Source: an uncultured Clostridium sp.
Lineage (GTDB): Bacteria > Bacillota > Clostridia > Lachnospirales > Lachnospiraceae
NCBI GenBank assembly: GCA_900541315.1
Contig: UQJF01000033.1
Span: 1 to 24,786, forward strand
Reading direction: 5' to 3'
DNA length: 24,786 nucleotides
Part shown: in pieces, positions 1 to 7,302 of the stretch
Numbering within the stretch: position 1 is the first letter of the stretch
Layout of the letters: the number at the start of each line of letters is the position of its first letter
Notes under the pieces: model-generated
Told to the model about the DNA's origin: nothing
Databases searched by the model: none
The model's input: only the letters and a program-made list of their open reading frames with translations
Position numbers and translations under genes: made by a program

Positions 1-47
1 GAGATGTAGCTCCGTCTCGTGGGCTCGGAGATGTGTATAAGAGACAG
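1..47. other. Illumina Nextera (i7 side) adapter, not genomic
   Basis: Synthetic sequence. Bases 1-5 (GAGAT) are the end of the P7 flow-cell oligo, 6-13 (GTAGCTCC) an 8-base index, 14-28 the Nextera read-2 primer segment, and 29-47 (AGATGTGTATAAGAGACAG) the Tn5 mosaic end. Genomic sequence starts at 48. The same elements occur in reverse complement at the other end of the window, so the apparent terminal inverted repeat is a library artefact. Confidence 0.98.
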
Positions 48-276
48 GTACAGTTATTTACGAAACGATGTACTAGGTGGTTATGGGAACTGCTAGTGTG
101 CAAGGCTATATAGATATTTGGCAGCCAAGCTGGTTATGAATAAGCAGGGTGACAGGTCGGATTACGAATATTGGTAGCAGTTGCAAAAGTTCCAACAGCA
201 TGTAGTACATGATTTTCATTTATGATGACGTTACCGTCAGATGACATGTCTATTTAGAATATAATTATGAAATACT
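48..276. other. Non-coding stretch with small inverted repeats
   Basis: No ORF with a start codon and ribosome binding site is visible on either strand. Small inverted repeats are present: CATGTA/TACATG around 205 (199-211), and GACG/CGTC with a 4-base loop near 227-238. An AAACGATGTACTA motif lies at 63-75 and recurs in the htrA upstream region (22832-22844). I recognise no tRNA, rRNA, 6S, SRP or tmRNA signature. It may be the 3' end of a transcript that starts outside the contig. Confidence 0.4.
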
Positions 277-307
277 AAAAAGCCTTGTTTCTATAAGGTT
301 TTTTTTT
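277..307 (+). terminator. Intrinsic terminator with no visible upstream gene
   Basis: The stem CCTT (283-286) pairs with AAGG (295-298), extended inward by G-T and T-A pairs and outward by A-tract against T-tract. It is followed by a run of nine T (299-307). This is a rho-independent terminator for plus-strand transcription. No open reading frame of useful size ends before it, so it closes either a gene lying left of the contig or a non-coding transcript in 48-276. Confidence 0.7.
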
Positions 308-336
308 GTCATCAGAAAGTTCAAAAAGAACACAAT

Positions 337-380
337 ATGTTCTCACGGAACCTTTCTGTGCCTGATTTTGTGAGAAGATT
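337..380. repeat. 44-bp intergenic repeat, copy A
   Basis: Matches 11737-11780 without gaps at 37 of 44 positions, in the same orientation. Copy A contains a perfect 7-bp inverted repeat, TTCTCAC (340-346) with GTGAGAA (370-376). An adjoining AGAACA/TGTTCT inverted repeat (327-332, 338-343) overlaps its left edge. It lies in the leader region of the topoisomerase operon, after a terminator. Function unknown. A short ORF read through it (337-549) has no ribosome binding site and is not called as a gene. Confidence 0.7.
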
Positions 381-395
381 TTTGTCCGTTATACC
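368..395 (+). promoter_or_regulatory. Candidate sigma-A promoter for the topoisomerase operon
   Basis: TTGTGA (368-373) and TATACC (390-395) are separated by 16 bp, each matching the sigma-A consensus at 4 of 6 positions. It is the best pair between the terminator at 277-307 and the first gene start at 516, and its -35 box overlaps the right end of the 44-bp repeat. Moderate to weak evidence only. Confidence 0.35.
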
Positions 396-515
396 CAAAT
401 TTCTGAGGCGTATGGGGTGTACGGCGATGAAATCCGGGGGCGACTGGCGGAAAATCGACCACAAAGGCGTGCAAGAAAGATTCCGAGAGGACATCAATGC
501 AATATGGAGGGAAAA

Positions 516-2435
516 ATGGCAAAGGAACAATATAATGCAGACAGTATAACCGTCCTGGAAGGACTGGAAGCGGTCCGTAAGAGACCAGGTATGTATATCG
601 GAGGAGTGGGATCTAAAGGGCTGAACCATCTGATCTATGAAATTGTGGACAATTCAGTGGATGAGCATCTGGCAGGCTTTTGTACCCAGATCACTGTCCG
701 GCTGGAAAAAGACGGTTCATGTACTGTGCGTGATAATGGACGCGGTATTCCAGTAGAAATGCATAAAAAGGGAGTGTCTGCAGCCAGAGTAGTACTTTCT
801 ACCCTTCATGCAGGCGGAAAATTTGACAATAATGCATATAAGACCAGTGGAGGTCTTCACGGTGTAGGTTCCTCCGTTGTAAATGCTCTTTCTGAGCATA
901 TGACTGTAAAAATCTACCGTGACGGCTGTATCTATCAGGATACCTATCATCAGGGACATCCTACTACAAAACTGGAAAATGGTCTTCTTCCAGTAATTGG
1001 AAAAAGCCGCGAGACAGGAACAGAGATCAATTTTCTTCCAGATGGGGAAATCTTTGAAAAGACCCGTTTTAAAGCAGATTGGTTAAAAAGCCGTTTACAT
1101 GAAACAGCTTACTTAAATCCAAACCTGATGATCCACTATGAAAACCGCAGAAGCGGGGAAGAAGAGAAGGTAACTTACCATGAACCAGATGGCATTATCG
1201 CCTATGTAAAAGAATTAAATGCAGGAAAAGCACCCATCCATGATCCAATCTATTTTAAGGGTGTGGTAGATAAGATAGAGGTAGAAGCCTGCATACAGTT
1301 TGTAGACACTTTTGAAGAAAATATACTTGGTTTCTGCAACAACATTTTCACTCAGGAAGGCGGCACTCATTTAGCCGGTTTTAAAACCAAATTTACAGCC
1401 CTGATCAACTCTTATGCCAGAGAATTAGGTATTTTAAAAGATAAAGACTCCAATTTTACCGGTGCCGATACCCGAAATGGTATGACCGCTGTGATTGCAG
1501 TAAAACACCCGGATCCCATTTTTGAGGGACAGACTAAGACAAAACTTGCCAGTGCAGATGCTACCAAAGCTGTATTTACTGTGACAGGAGACCAGCTGCA
1601 GCTTTACTTTGACCGAAATGTAGAGGTCTTAAAGGGTGTGATCGGCTGTGCAGAGAAATCAGCTAAGATCCGCAAAGCCGAAGAAAAAGCGAAAACAAAC
1701 ATGCTGACTAAATCCAGGTTTTCCTTTGACAGCAACGGAAAACTGGCAAACTGTGAAAGCCGTGATGCTTCCAAATGTGAGATCTTCATCGTAGAGGGAG
1801 ATTCTGCAGGCGGTTCTGCAAAAACAGCCAGAAACCGTCAATATCAGGCTATCCTTCCTATCAGGGGAAAAATCTTAAACGTAGAAAAGGCATCTATGGA
1901 TAAGGTTTTGGCAAATGCAGAGATCAAGACTATGATCAATTCCTTTGGCTGTGGTTTTTCCGAAGGCTATGGAAATGACTTTGACATCACCAAGCTGCGC
2001 TATGACAAGATCATCCTTATGACAGATGCGGATGTAGACGGAAGCCATATTGATACCTTATTATTAACTTTTCTTTATCGCTTCATGCCGGAGCTGATCT
2101 ATGACGGACATGTATATATTGCCATGCCGCCGTTATTTAAAGTGATCCCGAAACGGGGCGAAGAACAGTATCTTTATGATGAAAAGGACCTGGAACGTTA
2201 CCGCAGGGTCCACACCGGGGATTTTACCTTACAGCGATACAAAGGTCTTGGTGAAATGGATGCGGAGCAGCTTTGGGAGACCACACTGGACCCGGAGCGG
2301 CGTGTATTAAAGCGGGTAGAGATTGAAGATGCAAGAATGGCGTCAGAAGTAACAGAAATGCTTATGGGCAGTGAGGTAGGACCTCGCCGCCAATTTATTT
2401 ATGAACATGCAGACGAAGCAGAAATTGACGCATAA
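516..2435 (+). CDS. parE: Type IIA DNA topoisomerase subunit B (ParE/GyrB)
   Basis: ATPase subunit of a type IIA topoisomerase, 639 residues, the usual length for GyrB/ParE. Start chosen at ATG 516 because GGAGGG (506-511) lies 4 bases before it and the protein then begins MAKEQYNADS, as family members do; upstream in-frame ATGs lack such a site. The GHKL ATPase domain shows the catalytic Glu42 in EIVDNS, then DNGRGIP and GGLHGVG. The TOPRIM domain shows EGDSAGGSAK (Glu427) and DADVDGSH (Asp504, 506, 508), the Mg2+ ligands for DNA cleavage. Eighteen bases separate its stop from the A subunit start, so the two are co-transcribed. The choice between ParE and GyrB rests on the partner, which lacks a GyrA box; neither recF nor dnaN lies upstream. 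Confidence 0.93.
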   Translation: MAKEQYNADSITVLEGLEAVRKRPGMYIGGVGSKGLNHLIYEIVDNSVDEHLAGFCTQITVRLEKDGSCTVRDNGRGIPVEMHKKGVSAARVVLSTLHAGGKFDNNAYKTSGGLHGVGSSVVNALSEHMTVKIYRDGCIYQDTYHQGHPTTKLENGLLPVIGKSRETGTEINFLPDGEIFEKTRFKADWLKSRLHETAYLNPNLMIHYENRRSGEEEKVTYHEPDGIIAYVKELNAGKAPIHDPIYFKGVVDKIEVEACIQFVDTFEENILGFCNNIFTQEGGTHLAGFKTKFTALINSYARELGILKDKDSNFTGADTRNGMTAVIAVKHPDPIFEGQTKTKLASADATKAVFTVTGDQLQLYFDRNVEVLKGVIGCAEKSAKIRKAEEKAKTNMLTKSRFSFDSNGKLANCESRDASKCEIFIVEGDSAGGSAKTARNRQYQAILPIRGKILNVEKASMDKVLANAEIKTMINSFGCGFSEGYGNDFDITKLRYDKIILMTDADVDGSHIDTLLLTFLYRFMPELIYDGHVYIAMPPLFKVIPKRGEEQYLYDEKDLERYRRVHTGDFTLQRYKGLGEMDAEQLWETTLDPERRVLKRVEIEDARMASEVTEMLMGSEVGPRRQFIYEHADEAEIDA

Positions 2436-2453
2436 CAGAGAGGACAGACAGAG

Positions 2454-4688
2454 ATGGCGGAGAAGATATTAAGAACCGAATACAGTGAGGAAATGCAGAA
2501 AAGCTACATGAATTATTCCATGAGCGTTATCACTGCAAGAGCAATCCCGGATGCAAGAGACGGATTAAAGCCAGTTCAGCGCCGTGTTCTCTATGACATG
2601 AGCCAGCTGCATCTGGATCATGATAAACCACATAGAAAATCAGCCCGTATCGTAGGTGATACCATGGGTAAATACCACCCCCACGGTGACAGCTCCATTT
2701 ACGATACCTTAGTTGTTATGAGCCAGGAATTTAAAAAGGGTATGGCATTGGTAGACGGTCACGGAAATTTCGGCTCCATTGAAGGAGACGGGGCTGCGGC
2801 TATGCGATATACAGAGGCAAGACTGGAGAAATTTGCCCAGGAAGTTTACTTAAAAGATCTGGATAAGACTGTTAATTTCGTACCAAACTACGATGAAACA
2901 GAAAAAGAGCCGGAAGTCCTTCCTGTACGCGTACCAAACCTTTTAGTAAACGGTGCAGAAGGAATTGCTGTTGGTATGAGTACCAGCATCCCAACCCACA
3001 ACCTTGGAGAAGTAGTAGACGTAGTCCAGGCATATATTGATGATCCGGCAGCTCCTACAGAAGAGCTGATGAAATATCTGCCGGGACCTGATTTCCCTAC
3101 AGGAGGCATTATTGCTAATAAAAGTGAGCTGCCTCAAATCTATGAAACAGGCGTTGGCAAGATTAAATTAAGAGGTCGTTTTGAAGTAGAACTTGGAAAG
3201 AGGAAAGTAGATAAGGACAAGCTGATCATCACAGAGATTCCTTATACAATGATCGGCGCAGGTATTAATAAGTTTCTGGTAGATGTAGCAGACCTGGTAG
3301 AGTCCAAGAAATTGACAGACGTAGTAGATATTTCCAACCAGTCTAACAAGGACGGGATCCGTATTGTTCTGGAGCTAAGAAAAGACGCGGATATTGATCG
3401 TATTAAAAATATTTTATATAAAAAAACTAAATTAGAGGATACTTTCGGTGTCAATATGCTTGCTATTGCAGATGGCAGACCGGAAACCTTAAATTTAAAA
3501 GGTATCCTGCGTAATTTCATGGAATTCCAGTATCAAAATACGGAACATAAATACAATGTGCTTCTGGAAAAAGAACTGGATAAGAAAGAAATCCAGGAAG
3601 GTCTGATCGCAGCCTGCGACTGCATTGACCTGATCATCGCTATTTTACGTGGCTCCAAGAACCTGAAGGACGCCAAAGCGTGTCTGATGAACGGCGATAT
3701 TTCCAATATAAATTTTAAAGTGGCTGGTTTTGAAGAAGATGCGGCAAAACTTCATTTTACAGAACGTCAGGCAGCTGCGATTCTGGAAATGCGTCTTTAT
3801 AAACTGATCGGGCTGGAAATACTGGCTCTGGAAAAAGAACACAAAGCAACTTTAAAAAAGATTGCCGAATACAAAAAGATCCTTGGCAGCAGAGCTGTTA
3901 TGAACCAGGTGATCAAAGATGATCTGGCTGCTATCAAGACAGAATTTGCCATTCCGAGGCGGACCCGCATTGAAGACGGCGCAGAAGCAGTTTATGTGGA
4001 AAATGAGATTTCAGTACAGGAAGTTGTTTTTGTTATGGACCGCTTCGGCTACTGTAAACTCCTTGATAAAGCAACATATGAGCGCAATCAGGAAACTGTA
4101 GATACAGAACAGGTCCATGTGCTCCGATGCTTAAATACGGATAAACTGTGCCTGTTCACATCTGCAGGTGTTCTTCACCAGATCAAAGCAATGGACATCC
4201 CATCCGGCAAGCTTCGTGACAAGGGTGTTCCGATAGAAAATTTAAGCAAATATAATGGCAGAAATGAAACCATCTGCCTTCTCACCACAGCCCGTGCGCT
4301 CAAAGGCCGCGTCCTTTTATTTGCTACCCGTCTTGCTATGGTAAAACAGGTGCCTGGTGAAGAATTTGAGACGAATAACCGTATGGTAGCAGCTACCAAG
4401 CTTCAGGATGAAGACAGTGTAGTTTTTGTGACAATGATAAACGGTGAGACAGACATTGTTCTTCAGACAACAGGCGGAAATTTCCTGCGATTCCCATTAG
4501 ATGAGATCTCCATACTAAAAAAAGCATCCCGGGGTGTGCGCGGCATTCGTCTTGCAAAAAATGAAGAACTGGAAACTGTATATCTCATTGGCGAAAATCC
4601 TGTCATTGACTATAAAGGCAAGGAAGTTCATTTAAACAGGTTAAAACTGGCAAAAAGAGATGGAAAAGGTACCAAGGTCCGTTTATAA
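2454..4688 (+). CDS. parC: Type IIA DNA topoisomerase subunit A (ParC-like)
   Basis: DNA breakage-reunion subunit, 744 residues, partner of the preceding ATPase subunit. GAGAGGA (2438-2444) precedes ATG 2454 by 9 bases. The N-terminal winged-helix region holds the active-site Tyr119 in [10 protein letters not shown]. The quinolone-resistance region reads [10 protein letters not shown], with Ser80 and Asp84 at the positions of E. coli GyrA Ser83/Asp87, the sensitive-type residues. A coiled-coil arm follows at about 350-480 and a beta-pinwheel domain from about 500. Where gyrases carry the GyrA box (QRRGGKG-like) in the first blade, this protein reads [16 protein letters not shown]; only blade motifs such as SRGVRGIRL remain. 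Lack of the box argues for a decatenating topoisomerase IV role, though automated annotation may call it gyrA. Confidence 0.9.
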   Translation: MAEKILRTEYSEEMQKSYMNYSMSVITARAIPDARDGLKPVQRRVLYDMSQLHLDHDKPHRKSARIVGDTMGKYHPHGDSSIYDTLVVMSQEFKKGMALVDGHGNFGSIEGDGAAAMRYTEARLEKFAQEVYLKDLDKTVNFVPNYDETEKEPEVLPVRVPNLLVNGAEGIAVGMSTSIPTHNLGEVVDVVQAYIDDPAAPTEELMKYLPGPDFPTGGIIANKSELPQIYETGVGKIKLRGRFEVELGKRKVDKDKLIITEIPYTMIGAGINKFLVDVADLVESKKLTDVVDISNQSNKDGIRIVLELRKDADIDRIKNILYKKTKLEDTFGVNMLAIADGRPETLNLKGILRNFMEFQYQNTEHKYNVLLEKELDKKEIQEGLIAACDCIDLIIAILRGSKNLKDAKACLMNGDISNINFKVAGFEEDAAKLHFTERQAAAILEMRLYKLIGLEILALEKEHKATLKKIAEYKKILGSRAVMNQVIKDDLAAIKTEFAIPRRTRIEDGAEAVYVENEISVQEVVFVMDRFGYCKLLDKATYERNQETVDTEQVHVLRCLNTDKLCLFTSAGVLHQIKAMDIPSGKLRDKGVPIENLSKYNGRNETICLLTTARALKGRVLLFATRLAMVKQVPGEEFETNNRMVAATKLQDEDSVVFVTMINGETDIVLQTTGGNFLRFPLDEISILKKASRGVRGIRLAKNEELETVYLIGENPVIDYKGKEVHLNRLKLAKRDGKGTKVRL

Positions 4689-4705
4689 TAAAGCCATAGA
4701 CGAAC

Positions 4706-4760
4706 AAAATTAAGACCATGTCCGCCATGCAAAGACGAATGTACGTAAATGGCGAATTTT
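4706..4760 (+). other. Inverted repeat between parC and asd
   Basis: CGCCAT (4723-4728) pairs with ATGGCG (4749-4754), and AAAATT (4706-4711) can pair with AATTTT (4755-4760) across an 11-base bulge. A short T-run follows the 3' arm, so this may be a weak terminator for the topoisomerase operon. It is too short for the lysine riboswitch sometimes found before aspartate-family genes. Confidence 0.35.
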
Positions 4761-4763
4761 ATG

Positions 4764-4792
4764 TTGCAATTTTTCCGACTTTGTTATAGGAT
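4764..4792 (+). promoter_or_regulatory. Candidate sigma-A promoter for asd
   Basis: TTGCAA (4764-4769) and TAGGAT (4787-4792) are separated by 17 bp. Predicted transcription would start near 4799, giving a leader of about 75 bases. Downstream of it an AGCAGC/GCTGCT inverted repeat sits near 4827-4840. No known riboswitch is recognised. Confidence 0.45.
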
Positions 4793-4873
4793 AGGAAAAG
4801 ATTCCCCGATGTGGGAGTAAAATGAAAGCAGCGGCTGCTACTTAAGGCCCTGTAAAAGATGAGGAGAGGAACT

Positions 4874-5959
4874 ATGGAAAAGAAATTAAGAGTTGGTATC
4901 TTAGGTGCAACAGGTATGGTAGGACAGAGATTTATTTCTTTGTTGGAAAATCACCCGTGGTATGAGGTAGTTACAGTGGCTGCCAGCCCAAGATCAGCAG
5001 GAAAGACCTACGAAGAAGCAGTAGGCGGCCGTTGGAAAATGACCACACCTATGCCGGAAGCTGTAAAGAAGCTGGTTGTCATGAATGTAAACGAGGTAGA
5101 GAAAGTAGCTGCCAGTGTTGATTTCGTGTTCAGTGCTGTAGATATGACAAAAGATGAGATCCGCGCCATTGAGGAAGAATACGCAAAGACAGAAACCCCC
5201 GTAGTTTCTAATAACAGTGCACATCGTTGGACTCCAGACGTTCCTATGGTCGTTCCGGAGGTAAATCCAGAGCATTTTGATGTCATTGAGTTCCAGAAAA
5301 AGCGTCTTGGAACCACCAGAGGCTTCATCGCAGTAAAACCAAACTGCTCTATCCAGAGCTATGCACCGGTTTTAACTGCCTGGATGGAATATGAGCCATA
5401 TGAAGTAGTTGCAACTACCTATCAGGCAATTTCCGGTGCAGGAAAGACCTTTAAAGACTGGCCTGAAATGGAAGGAAATATCATCCCATACATCGGCGGA
5501 GAAGAAGATAAGAGTGAGCAGGAGCCACTGCGTATCTGGGGCCACATTGAGAACGGACAGATCGTAAAAGCAACAAGTCCGGTTATTACCTGCCAGTGTA
5601 TCCGTGTTCCTGTATTAAATGGACATACAGCAGCTGTATTTGTTAAGTTTAGAAAGAAGCCAACGAAAGAACAGCTGATCGAGAAATTAGTAAACTTTAA
5701 AGGAATTCCTCAGGAACTGGAACTTCCTAGTGCTCCAAAGCAGTTCATCCAGTATCTGGAAGAAGACAACCGTCCACAGGTAAGCCTGGATGTAGATTTT
5801 GAGCATGGCATGGGCATCTCTGTAGGTCGTTTAAGAGAAGATACAGTATATGACTACAAGTTTGTAGGTCTTTCCCATAACACTGTAAGAGGTGCAGCAG
5901 GCGGAGCAGTTCTGTGTGCAGAACTGCTTACTGCAAAGGGATATATTGCAGCTAAATAG
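4874..5959 (+). CDS. asd: Aspartate-semialdehyde dehydrogenase
   Basis: NADPH-dependent reduction of aspartyl-4-phosphate to aspartate semialdehyde, the branch-point step to lysine/diaminopimelate, threonine and methionine. The protein has 361 residues from ATG 4874; AGGAGAGG just upstream fits this start better than the in-frame ATG at 4859, which would place the site inside the coding region. It shows the Rossmann motif GATGMVGQRF (11-20), SNNSAHRW (112-119), the catalytic Cys158 in KPNCSIQS, GAGKTF and the substrate-loop motif CIRVPVLNGH. The PNCSIQ form and overall length match the archaeal/fungal-type subfamily rather than the E. coli type; this form is common in Clostridia. It is monocistronic or co-transcribed with galM, 64 bases downstream. 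Confidence 0.95.
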   Translation: MEKKLRVGILGATGMVGQRFISLLENHPWYEVVTVAASPRSAGKTYEEAVGGRWKMTTPMPEAVKKLVVMNVNEVEKVAASVDFVFSAVDMTKDEIRAIEEEYAKTETPVVSNNSAHRWTPDVPMVVPEVNPEHFDVIEFQKKRLGTTRGFIAVKPNCSIQSYAPVLTAWMEYEPYEVVATTYQAISGAGKTFKDWPEMEGNIIPYIGGEEDKSEQEPLRIWGHIENGQIVKATSPVITCQCIRVPVLNGHTAAVFVKFRKKPTKEQLIEKLVNFKGIPQELELPSAPKQFIQYLEEDNRPQVSLDVDFEHGMGISVGRLREDTVYDYKFVGLSHNTVRGAAGGAVLCAELLTAKGYIAAK

Positions 5960-5972
5960 TATAGAAAAAATA

Positions 5973-6001
5973 TATGTCCTCCTGGATGACGGGGGGACAT
6001 A
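5973..6001 (+). other. Strong hairpin between asd and galM, no T-tract
   Basis: A 10-bp stem runs from 5973-5982 (TATGTCCTCC) to 5992-6001 with a 9-base loop and one G-T pair. No run of T follows; the galM ribosome binding site AGGAGG begins 10 bases after the stem. This fits an mRNA-stabilising or processing hairpin, or an attenuating structure, better than a classical terminator. Confidence 0.55.
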
Positions 6002-6023
6002 CTGACTAAAAGGAGGTTTTCTT

Positions 6024-7082
6024 ATGGCAATCTTAAAAAAAGAGTTTGGCGTTATGCCTTCAGGGGAAAAGGTATATGAGTACACATTAACCAACAAAAA
6101 AGGGATCAGTGCCTCTTTTATTGATCTTGGGGCTGTCTGGACTAAAATGCTGGTACCGGATAGTAATGGAAATATGACAGATGTGATCCTGGGATATGAT
6201 GATCTGGAGAGCTATCAGATAAACAAACCCCATTTCGGTGCACCAGTTGGCAGAAATGCAAACCGCATTGGAAATGCAGTTATTACTATTGACGGAAAAG
6301 ACTATAAATTAGAGGCAAACAACGGACCTAATAACCTGCACAGTGGTCCTGATCTGTATCACAGCCGTTTATGGGAGTGCTGGGCATACGAGACGGAAGA
6401 AGGAAGCCGTCTGGATTTCTTTTTAACCAGCCCGGATGGGGACCAGGGTTATCCTGGAAATGCAAAAATTCGCATAAGCTATACTTTAACAGAAGACAAT
6501 TGTGTAAAGATCGATTATAACATGGTCAGCGATGCAGATACAGTGGCAAACTTTACGAATCACTGCTACTTTAATCTGGCTGGACATAACAGCGGTCCTG
6601 TATTAGACCAGCAGGTATGGCTGGCAGCTGACAGCTATACCCCAGCAGATGCAACATCTATCCCAACTGGTGAGATTCTTCCTGTAGCAGGGACTCCTAT
6701 GGATTTTAGAAAAATGAAACCGCTTGGACGGGATATTGAAGCTGATTTTGAAGCTTTAAAATTAGGCCATGGATATGATCACAATTGGGTATTGAACCAC
6801 GAAGCAGGTGTACTTGGTATCGCAGGAAAAGCAAAAGATCCAGCAAGTGGCCGCGTAATGGAAGTTTATACTGATCTTCCTGGCATGCAGCTTTATACTG
6901 CAAACTTTTTAACAGATGAACGTCCTGGAAAAGGCGGAGCTCACTATAACAGACGTCACGCCTTCTGTTTTGAAACACAGTATTACCCGGATGCCTGCCA
7001 TAAGGCAAATTTCCCGTCACCTATCTTAAAATCGGGAGATACTTATAAAACAACAACTATTTATAAGTTCTATGCAGAGTAA
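6024..7082 (+). CDS. galM: Aldose 1-epimerase (mutarotase)
   Basis: Interconverts alpha and beta anomers of galactose/glucose, feeding the Leloir pathway in the cytoplasm. 352 residues, normal for the family, with no signal peptide. AGGAGG (6011-6016) precedes ATG 6024 by 7 bases. Family motifs: GRNANRIGNA, NGPNNLHSG, NHCYFNLAG with the catalytic-acid His180, GYDHNWVL, and the catalytic-base Glu317 in FETQYYPDACH. No other galactose genes lie nearby, so the true sugar substrate is not defined by context. Confidence 0.94.
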   Translation: MAILKKEFGVMPSGEKVYEYTLTNKKGISASFIDLGAVWTKMLVPDSNGNMTDVILGYDDLESYQINKPHFGAPVGRNANRIGNAVITIDGKDYKLEANNGPNNLHSGPDLYHSRLWECWAYETEEGSRLDFFLTSPDGDQGYPGNAKIRISYTLTEDNCVKIDYNMVSDADTVANFTNHCYFNLAGHNSGPVLDQQVWLAADSYTPADATSIPTGEILPVAGTPMDFRKMKPLGRDIEADFEALKLGHGYDHNWVLNHEAGVLGIAGKAKDPASGRVMEVYTDLPGMQLYTANFLTDERPGKGGAHYNRRHAFCFETQYYPDACHKANFPSPILKSGDTYKTTTIYKFYAE

Positions 7083-7135
7083 AGAGTAGAAGAGTATATC
7101 ACAGACAGACGATCTTTGCTCATAATACTTAAACA

Positions 7136-7177
7136 AAACAGCCCATTGCCTAAAATGGTTTTGGGCTGTTTCTCTTA
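7136..7177 (+). terminator. Intrinsic terminator after galM
   Basis: AAACAGCCC (7136-7144) pairs perfectly with GGGCTGTTT (7163-7171), followed by a T-rich tail (TTTCTCTTATTT). It ends the asd-galM transcription unit before the separate topB promoter. Confidence 0.85.
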
Positions 7178-7201
7178 TTTCTTTAACTTTCTGGTAAATT
7201 C

Positions 7202-7230
7202 TTGCAAGCCCCCCGAAAAAATGTTATACT
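7202..7230 (+). promoter_or_regulatory. Sigma-A promoter of topB
   Basis: TTGCAA (7202-7207) and TATACT (7225-7230) lie 17 bp apart, a near-consensus vegetative promoter. It sits 25 bp after the galM terminator. A small AGGCTT/AAGCCT hairpin follows in the leader, near 7262-7282, before the topB start. Confidence 0.75.
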
Positions 7231-7302
7231 CATAAAATATGTCTTATAAGAATTATTAATGAGGCTTACAGAAAAAAGCCTTATATAAAATTGAGGGATT
7301 AA

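Noticed and set aside
417..515. N-terminal extension of parE
   Set aside because: The extension is not family-like, and GGAGGG at 506-511 fixes the start at 516.
337..549. Possible 70-residue ORF before parE
   Set aside because: No ribosome binding site, reads through the 44-bp repeat and into the parE start in another frame.
4689..4873. Lysine riboswitch before asd
   Set aside because: The leader from the predicted start is only about 75 bases and no riboswitch core is recognisable.
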